DNA from: Agreia sp. Leaf283
GTDB taxonomy: Bacteria; Actinomycetota; Actinomycetes; Actinomycetales; Microbacteriaceae
Reading direction: 5' to 3'
NCBI RefSeq assembly: GCF_001422485.1
Contig: NZ_LMNF01000002.1
Location: 569,949 to 633,948 of the forward strand
DNA length: 64,000 bases
Shown: positions 58,197 through 64,000 of the stretch, piece by piece
Layout: every line of letters starts with the position of its first letter
Numbering within the stretch: position 1 is the stretch's first letter
Notes under the pieces: generated by a model
Database searches by the model: none
Seen by the model: only the letters and a program-made list of their open reading frames with translations
What the model was told of the DNA's origin: nothing
Translations under genes and position numbers: made by a program

Positions 58197-58873
58197 AAGT
58201 CGAAGCCGCCGCCGAAGTCGCCGCCGCCGAAATCTCCCCCGCCGCCGTCTCCGAAGCCGCCGCCATCAAAGCCACCGGCATCCGCACCGCCAGCGTCGGC
58301 ACCACCAGCATCCGCACCGCCGGAATCGGCACCGCTCGCGTCCGCACCGCCGGCGTCCGCGCCCGATGCCTCGCCTCCACCGAGGTCGGGCATGAACGCC
58401 TGCGCGATCGCGGAGCCGACGACGATGCCGGCCACACTGCCGAGCAGCGAACCGGCGAACATCGAGCCCATGCCCATCCCAAATCCGCCCTGGGCCGGTG
58501 CTGAAAGGGAACGCTCGAGGGTGCCCGGGTTACGGAGCTCGGAACGGGTTGCGGCCTGCGCGAGCGCCGGGGCGCTCTCATCGCGCGGAGCCTCGCCGGT
58601 CGGCGCCTCGGCACTGAGCTGAGCGAACAGCTGAGCACGCTGCTCGGGCGTCAGCCGAGCGAAGGCCTCTTCGTGCACCTGCTCGATGGTCTCGGGCGGT
58701 GCCGTACGCAGCAGGTAGCGGTAGCGCTCGATGGCGATGTCGTCTTCGGAGCGGCCTCCCGCCTGTGCATCGCGAACCGCTCCGGGCGGTGTTCCATAAT
58801 CGGGCGCCGCCTGCGCAGCTGCAGCCGAGGGCTGCTCCGGCTCACGTCCGAGAAGCTTGTCGATGAATCCCAC
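58193..58873 (-). CDS. DUF2076-like protein with Gly/Asp/Ala-rich tail
   Basis: 226 residues from GTG 58873 with AAAGGA ahead. Residues 1-100 are soluble and helical (LTPEQRAQLFAQLSAE). A hydrophobic Gly-rich segment (GSMFAGSLLGSVAGIVVGSAIA) follows. The last ~70 residues are repeats of GGADA/SGADSGG, then GGGFGDGGGGDFGGG. Its stop overlaps by four bases the stop of the convergent Wzt-like gene. Role unknown. Confidence 0.72.
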   Translation of the reverse strand: MGFIDKLLGREPEQPSAAAAQAAPDYGTPPGAVRDAQAGGRSEDDIAIERYRYLLRTAPPETIEQVHEEAFARLTPEQRAQLFAQLSAEAPTGEAPRDESAPALAQAATRSELRNPGTLERSLSAPAQGGFGMGMGSMFAGSLLGSVAGIVVGSAIAQAFMPDLGGGEASGADAGGADASGADSGGADAGGADAGGADAGGFDGGGFGDGGGGDFGGGDFGGGFDF

Positions 58874-58982
58874 GGAATGTCCTTTCGATCGACTCTGGCT
58901 AACCATTGTCGCGACCGAGCCTGTGGCCCGGCTGAACCGGCGGCATCCGAGATAATGGAGAGTGAACAGTTCGCGCGGCCCC

Positions 58983-60179
58983 ATGTCCACCTCCCGCGCG
59001 ATGCCGTGGTTCCTCCTGGCGGGCGTCGTCCTCTTCGCACTGAACCTGCGAGGCCCGATCGTGGCCATCGCGCCCGTGATCGGCCAGATTCGCGACGAAC
59101 TCCATCTCTCTGCCGCGACCGCCGGGCTGCTCACGAGTCTCCCCGTGCTGTGCTTCGCCCTGGCGACGCCCGTGGCCGCGGCTCTCATCGGTCGAGCGGG
59201 ACCGGAACGCGCCGTGCTGATCTCCCTCACGGGAATCCTGGTAGGAACGCTGATCCGCGCCCAGGGCGGCTTCGCCGTGGCCGTCATCGGCACGGTCGTG
59301 ATCGGTGTCGCGATCACGATCGGCAACGTCGTGGTTCCCGTGGTCGTGCGCCGAGACTTCCCGCCCGCGCGAGTCGGCATCGTGACGGGCGTCTACACCG
59401 CGACCCTCAATGTCGGCGCGATGCTGACCTCCCTCGGCACGGCTCCGCTCGCAGACTGGCTGGGCTGGCGGGCAGCAATCACCGCCTGGGCCGTGCTGAT
59501 CGTCGTCGCCATCATCGTGTGGGGACAGGCGGCCGGATGGCGCAGGTCCGTCCTCGGCGACCGGGGTCCGGCGTCCGACGTTCTCGACGCCCCGGCTGAG
59601 CACTCGGCGTCGTGGCGGAGCCTCACCGCGTGGCTGCTGATGCTGGCGTTCGGCGGACAGGCGTTCTCGTACTACGGAATCACCACGTGGCTTCCCACGA
59701 TCCTGCACGACCTCCAGGGACTCGACGCGAGATCTGCGGGCGCCAGCTCCTCCGTGTTCCAGATCCTCGCGGTGGTCGGCGCGCTCGGGGTTCCCCTGCT
59801 CGCTGGCCGCTGGCGCCCGGGCTCCGTAGTCGCGCTCGTGGGTGTGCTCTGGCTCGCCATGCCGGTGGGCCTGCTGGTGAATCCGAGCCTGTGGCCCCTC
59901 TGGTCGGTGCTCGGAGGCGCAGCTCAAGGCGGCGGCATCACGATCGTCTTCATCATCATCGTGCGCATGTCACGCAGCGACGACCAGGCCCGAGGCATGT
60001 CCGCGTTCGTGCAGGGCGGCGGATACCTGCTCGCCGCGACCGGACCGACGATCGTGGGCGCCGTGCACGAGGTCTCCGACGGATGGTCGGCACCGTTGCT
60101 CGTCGTCGCCGGCTCGGTGCTGGCACTCATCGCCTTCGGGCTGATCGCGGCGGCAAGGGTTGAGGCTCGACACCCCTGA
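58983..60179 (+). CDS. MFS transporter, CynX/NimT type
   Basis: 398 residues from ATG 58983; GTG 58962 is an alternative. Twelve TM segments. The opening FALNLRGPIVAIAPVIGQIR is typical of the cyanate/nitroimidazole transporter branch of MFS, and FGGQAFSYYGITTWLPTIL marks the second half. Substrate cannot be told from sequence. Confidence 0.87.
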   Translation: MSTSRAMPWFLLAGVVLFALNLRGPIVAIAPVIGQIRDELHLSAATAGLLTSLPVLCFALATPVAAALIGRAGPERAVLISLTGILVGTLIRAQGGFAVAVIGTVVIGVAITIGNVVVPVVVRRDFPPARVGIVTGVYTATLNVGAMLTSLGTAPLADWLGWRAAITAWAVLIVVAIIVWGQAAGWRRSVLGDRGPASDVLDAPAEHSASWRSLTAWLLMLAFGGQAFSYYGITTWLPTILHDLQGLDARSAGASSSVFQILAVVGALGVPLLAGRWRPGSVVALVGVLWLAMPVGLLVNPSLWPLWSVLGGAAQGGGITIVFIIIVRMSRSDDQARGMSAFVQGGGYLLAATGPTIVGAVHEVSDGWSAPLLVVAGSVLALIAFGLIAAARVEARHP

Positions 60180-60203
60180 TGCGGGGGCGTGTCTCTCGGC
60201 CCG

Positions 60204-61778
60204 TCAGACCTCGGGCGTCGGAAGCAGGATGGCGTCGTCGAGAAGCGCGCGCACCCGTGGCAGCAGCTCGTCGAGGAGAGCCGTCTCATCGACCGACAGC
60301 AGCTGCGCCAGTGCGCCGCAGATCGCGCCGATGGTGAGTTCGCCGTCGCAGGCGCCCACGAGGGCCGCGAGCCCTGTATCGATCGGGGTCTGACGACCGA
60401 AGCCGCCTCCCTGCCTGAGGATCATGGCGGTGGGATCGTCGTCGCCCGGCCAGTAGTGCCGCTCGACGGTCACATCGGATGCGACGACCAGCGTCGATGC
60501 CGCAAGCTCGGCGTCGCTCCGCCTCGTCTGCCAGTCGTGGCCGGCGAGGCAGTCGCTCAGATGTGCACCGAGACCGGAGCCGGAGCCTCCGAGCGGGCCA
60601 TGCAGCTGCTCGAGACGGCGGAACGGCGACGGCGTCGCCGGCGACGCCGCATCCGGTCGCCTCAGCATGACGTAGCCGAAGCCGACCTGCTCGACGCCGC
60701 GATGCTCGAAGTCGTTGAGCCATGCGCCGTAGAGCCGATCGAACTGCGGCGAGGCGGGCGTCGTGCCGCCGTCTCGGATCCAGGTCTCCGCGTACTCGTC
60801 GATGTGCTGAACGTCGCGTTCGATCACCCAGGCGTCGACGATCGGGTCCGTCGTCTCGTCGAGCCACCCCTGCACGCGATCGAGCCCCGCCTCGGCGTGC
60901 GTGTACTCCCAGTTGCCGAGGAACTGGGCGACTCCGCCGGGTGCGAGATGCTCCCCCGCGTGACGCACGACGTGCTGCACGAGGGCGTCGCCGACCATGC
61001 CTCCGTCTCGGTACTCGTAGCTCGGCACTCCCTCTGCCCGCGGGGTGATCACGAACGGCGGGTTGGAGACGATCTGGTCGAACGTCTCGTCGGCGACGGG
61101 CTCGAAGAGGCTGCCCAGACGGAACTCGATGTTCTCGAAGCCGTTGAGCTCGGCGTTCAGCGAGGCGATGTCGAGGGCGCGGGCGGAGATGTCCGTCGCG
61201 ACGACCCGGCGCGCGTGACGTGCGGCGTGCATGGCTTGGATGCCGCAGCCGGTGCCCAGGTCGAGGGCGCTGTCGACGGGGCGCTGGATCATGAGTCCGC
61301 TCAGAGTCAGGGATGCGCCGCCGACGCCGAGCACGTGATCCTCGCCGACCGCATGCCCGAGCGAGAGCTCTCCCAGATCGGACATGATCCACCAGCTGCC
61401 CACGCCGAGCTGGTCGATGAAGCTGTAGGGGCGCAGGTCGGCAACGGGTCGCACGCTCTCGTCGTGCTCGTCTACTGACGAGATCAGGCGGAGCTCCGCG
61501 GCGCCCTGGATACCCAGGCTCGGCAGAGCCTCAGCGAGCAGGGCGGGCGCGACCGGCAGACCGAGAACGAACAGTTCGGCGAGTGTCGCCGTCGCTGTCG
61601 AGCGACCCAGGGTGCTGCGCAGGCGGGCGAGGGCACGCAGTGCTGGTACGCGCTGATTGCGGTGCAGCGCGGCATCGGCGTCGGGACCCCAGAGCCCGGA
61701 CAGGGCGGAGACGGTGAACCCCGCGGCAGTGAGATCGGAACGGAGGGCCGCGATGAGGTCGCGCTGGGGATGAGTCAC
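60204..61778 (-). CDS. Class I SAM-dependent methyltransferase (RsmC/PrmC-like, DUF7059 N-terminus)
   Basis: 524 residues from GTG 61778 (MTHPQRDLIAALRSDL). The N-terminal ~140 residues form a helical domain found in front of many actinobacterial methyltransferases. The Rossmann core has DSALDLGTGCGIQAMHAARHARRVVATDIS (given here as its DLGTGCGIQ and VVATDIS motifs) and the catalytic IVSNPPFVITP. NPPF points to methylation of an exocyclic amine in nucleic acid or of a glutamine side chain. The C-terminal ~170 residues are unassigned. Confidence 0.85.
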   Translation of the reverse strand: MTHPQRDLIAALRSDLTAAGFTVSALSGLWGPDADAALHRNQRVPALRALARLRSTLGRSTATATLAELFVLGLPVAPALLAEALPSLGIQGAAELRLISSVDEHDESVRPVADLRPYSFIDQLGVGSWWIMSDLGELSLGHAVGEDHVLGVGGASLTLSGLMIQRPVDSALDLGTGCGIQAMHAARHARRVVATDISARALDIASLNAELNGFENIEFRLGSLFEPVADETFDQIVSNPPFVITPRAEGVPSYEYRDGGMVGDALVQHVVRHAGEHLAPGGVAQFLGNWEYTHAEAGLDRVQGWLDETTDPIVDAWVIERDVQHIDEYAETWIRDGGTTPASPQFDRLYGAWLNDFEHRGVEQVGFGYVMLRRPDAASPATPSPFRRLEQLHGPLGGSGSGLGAHLSDCLAGHDWQTRRSDAELAASTLVVASDVTVERHYWPGDDDPTAMILRQGGGFGRQTPIDTGLAALVGACDGELTIGAICGALAQLLSVDETALLDELLPRVRALLDDAILLPTPEV

Positions 61779-61817
61779 CCCCTTATTCAATCCCACTCGC
61801 ACTGTCAGACTGAACGG

Positions 61818-62330
61818 ATGAGCACTCGCATCATGATGATCGCAGACACGCACCTGCCCAGACGGGCGAAGGCTCTCCCCCGCTCGGTGTGGCAGGCCAT
61901 CGACGACGCCGACCTCGTGCTGCACGCGGGCGACTGGGTCGACGAGGCGACCCTCGACGATGTGCAGTCCCGATCGAAGGAATTCGTGGGCGTGTACGGA
62001 AACAACGACGGCGACGGCCTCAGATCGCGTCTGCCCGAGGTCGCGCGGTTCGAGGTCGAGGGCCTGCGGTTCGCGATGATCCACGAGACGGGCGCGGCGA
62101 CGGGCCGCGAGGCTCGCATGGCGGACATGTTCGGCGATGCCGACGTGCTCGTCTTCGGCCACAGCCACATTCCGTGGGACACGACGGCCGCCACCGGCCT
62201 GCGCCTGCTCAATCCCGGATCGCCGACAGATCGTCGACGACAACCCCACTGCACCTATCTCACCGCGGTCGCCGACTCCGGCGAGCTGCGAGACGTCGAA
62301 CTGCACCTCGTCGACAGGGACCCGTCATGA
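61818..62330 (+). CDS. YfcE/MJ0936-like metallophosphoesterase
   Basis: 170 residues from ATG 61818. Metal-binding motifs in order: MIADTHLPRRA, LVLHAGDWVD, VYGNNDG and FGHSHIP, with NPGSPTDRR at the end, all diagnostic of small calcineurin-like phosphodiesterases. Substrate unknown. The stop overlaps the next start by four bases. Confidence 0.92.
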   Translation: MSTRIMMIADTHLPRRAKALPRSVWQAIDDADLVLHAGDWVDEATLDDVQSRSKEFVGVYGNNDGDGLRSRLPEVARFEVEGLRFAMIHETGAATGREARMADMFGDADVLVFGHSHIPWDTTAATGLRLLNPGSPTDRRRQPHCTYLTAVADSGELRDVELHLVDRDPS

Positions 62331-63193
62331 CGAGCTCACCCGTCGTTCTTCTTCTCGAGCCGTCGGGCATCAGGAAGGTCGATCCCCGGGAGCCCCAGCT
62401 GGCCGTGACCGACTGGGGTGCGACCCGGGGCGACGGCGTCTTCGAGAGCGTCAGCATCATCGACGGCCGGATGCCTCCGCTCGACGCCCGCTTCGATCGT
62501 CTCGAGGCGTCGGCGAGGGCGCTCGACCTGCCCCTCATCGATCGCGCCCGCTGGACGGAGGCGCTGGCGATGTCGATCGAGGAGCACGATCCGGCGGAGC
62601 GCCTGGCCGTGACTCTCGCCATGACGCGGGGCATCGAGGGCGGCGACGGCACACCCACGGCCTGGCTGCTGGCCCGACCCGCCCGAGACTTCACCGGCAT
62701 CCGGCGCCGTGGCGTCTCGGTTGTCACGCTCGATCGCGGCTATGCCAGCGACGCGGCGGACGGCGCGCCCTGGCTGCTGCTGGGGGCCAAGCACCTGTCG
62801 TACGCGACGAATGCGGCGGCGCTGCGCGAGGCATCCCGTCGCGGTGCCGACGACGTGATCCTCACGTCGACCGACGGACTCGCTCTGGAGGGACCCACGT
62901 CGAGCCTGCTGGCGCGACGCGGCGACGTCGTGGAGAGTCCCGGCGTCGAGAGCGGGATCCTGGCCGGAACGACGCAGGCGACGGCGTTCAGGTTCTTCGA
63001 GTCACGAGGCCTGCGAACGCGGTTCGCGCCCATCCGCGCCCGAGACCTCGCTGACTACGACGCGCTCTGGCTGGTGTCGAGCGTGCGCCAGGCGGTTGCC
63101 GTGCACACCCTCGACGGTCGTTCGATGCAGGTCGACGAGGAGCTGACGGCCGAGCTCAACGACTGGCTCGCACGTGCCGCGCGCAGTGAGTGA
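62327..63193 (+). CDS. pabC: Class IV aminotransferase fold: 4-amino-4-deoxychorismate lyase-like
   Basis: 288 residues. PLP fold-type IV features: WGATRGDGVFESV near the N-terminus, the Lys of AKHLSYATNAAALREA as Schiff-base residue, and DDVILTSTDGLALEGPTSSLL with SGILAGTTQATAF for phosphate binding. PabC releases p-aminobenzoate for folate; branched-chain or D-amino-acid aminotransferases share the fold, so the substrate is probable, not certain. Confidence 0.8.
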   Translation: MTSSPVVLLLEPSGIRKVDPREPQLAVTDWGATRGDGVFESVSIIDGRMPPLDARFDRLEASARALDLPLIDRARWTEALAMSIEEHDPAERLAVTLAMTRGIEGGDGTPTAWLLARPARDFTGIRRRGVSVVTLDRGYASDAADGAPWLLLGAKHLSYATNAAALREASRRGADDVILTSTDGLALEGPTSSLLARRGDVVESPGVESGILAGTTQATAFRFFESRGLRTRFAPIRARDLADYDALWLVSSVRQAVAVHTLDGRSMQVDEELTAELNDWLARAARSE

Positions 63194-64000
63194 TCAGGCC
63201 TTGCCCGGTGAGACCACGGGGATGCTCGCCGTCTGATACACCGTCTCTCGCCGCGGCAGGAAGAGCGCGAGGATGGCCCCGGCCAGCGCGACCGCGGCCG
63301 CGAGCCCGAACGACCACTGGAAGGCGGCCGCCGTCGGAATGGCGCGGTCCCCCACGATGTCGACGTGCGACGAGAGGATCACGCCGATGACCGCCGCGGC
63401 GATCGTCGACCCCAGCGTGCGCATCACCGAGTTGAATCCGTTCGCCGCCGCCGTCTCCGATGCGGGCACCGCGTGCATGATGAGCGTCGGCATGGCGGCG
63501 TACGCGAAGCCGACGCCGAATCCCACCGCGGTCGCGACGAGCACGGCGTGCCAGACCTCGGTCATCAGGCCGACGGCGACGACGTAGCCCACCGCGATGA
63601 TCGCCGATCCCAGCACGAGAGACGTGCGCGGCCCCTTGCTCGCCGACAGACGCGCCGCGATCGGTGAGAGGAAGAACATCACGATTCCGCTGGGCATCAG
63701 GCAGAGGCTGGCGATGAACAGCGTCTGGCCGAGGCCGACGCCCGTGTCGGTGGGGGCCTCGAGCAGCTGGGGCAGTACGGCCACGCTGGCGAAGTAGGCG
63801 AATCCGACGGTGATCGACGCCAGGTTCGTGAGAAGCACCGGGCGCCGCGCAGCGATCCGCAGATCGATCAGGGGGTTGGATGCGCGGAGCTCGTAGAGGC
63901 CCCACACGACGAGAACGGCGGCTCCCCCGACGAACAGGCCGATGGTGCCCGGCGTCGCCCAGCCCCACTCGTTGCCCTTCGACACCGCGAGCAGGAGTGC
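63194..64000 (-). CDS. MFS transporter (DHA2-like), N-terminus beyond the window
   Basis: The last 269 codons of a gene that continues past position 64000. Six to seven TM segments are visible, with a GWATPGTIGLFVGGAAVL segment in the middle of the protein and a short hydrophilic C-terminus. Layout fits the second half of a 14-TM drug exporter. Its stop directly abuts the stop of pabC, with no bases between. Confidence 0.85.
   Translation of the reverse strand, partial: ALLLAVSKGNEWGWATPGTIGLFVGGAAVLVVWGLYELRASNPLIDLRIAARRPVLLTNLASITVGFAYFASVAVLPQLLEAPTDTGVGLGQTLFIASLCLMPSGIVMFFLSPIAARLSASKGPRTSLVLGSAIIAVGYVVAVGLMTEVWHAVLVATAVGFGVGFAYAAMPTLIMHAVPASETAAANGFNSVMRTLGSTIAAAVIGVILSSHVDIVGDRAIPTAAAFQWSFGLAAAVALAGAILALFLPRRETVYQTASIPVVSPGKA

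Overview
The window looks like the chromosome of a high-GC actinobacterium, most likely a Microbacteriaceae (order Micrococcales). Grounds seen in the sequence: a multifunctional Kgd-type 2-oxoglutarate dehydrogenase, the sigR-rsrA thiol-stress pair next to aroA-rsgA-hisN, mycothiol-type genes (mshA/mshB-like), an actinobacterial tmRNA tag ending in ALAA, a prfB-ftsE-ftsX-smpB cluster, DUF3039, and strong G/C third-position bias. The family-level placement is inference.

Core, left part (1-27.2 kb): kgd (5'-truncated by the window) converges on zwf; then rsrA and sigR (minus strand, with a sigma-R-type autoregulatory promoter) diverge from aroA-rsgA-hisN; DUF4166 and ppc; an M4 protease coupled to an emfourin-like inhibitor; a small membrane protein coupled to mshA-like and mshB-like genes; a type III glutamine synthetase; ssrA; a SIMPL-domain gene and an SDR; smpB-ftsX-ftsE-prfB; two MFS exporters.

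Accessory island (about 27.3-38.3 kb): base composition and codon use visibly relax. It holds a glycolipid-binding-domain protein, a tape-measure-like phage remnant, several unknown genes, an HTH-ImmA/IrrE regulator fused by overlap to a PIN-domain gene, a Pycsar/CAP12-like TIR effector followed by two small genes (one a 46-residue zinc ribbon), a PIN nuclease coupled to a ParA-like ATPase, a second TIR protein, and a divergent YaaC-family gene. The right edge is a cpaF/tadA remnant that is frameshifted, internally duplicated and truncated. This looks like an anti-phage or genome-conflict island; the TIR/ParA/PIN/YaaC group is the best candidate for an undescribed system.

Core, right part (38.9-64 kb): a MacB-like ABC exporter beside a NarL-type two-component system; tRNA-Leu(UAG), DedA and aspS; murI-rph-rdgB-CDF; pncB; DUF3039; a secreted cell-wall-binding-repeat protein; an ABC exporter whose ATPase has a very long low-complexity N-terminus; a nucleotidyltransferase and a glycan-export ABC pair; a DUF2076 protein; a CynX-like MFS; a class I methyltransferase; a phosphoesterase coupled to a pabC-like lyase; and the C-terminal part of another MFS exporter cut by the window end.
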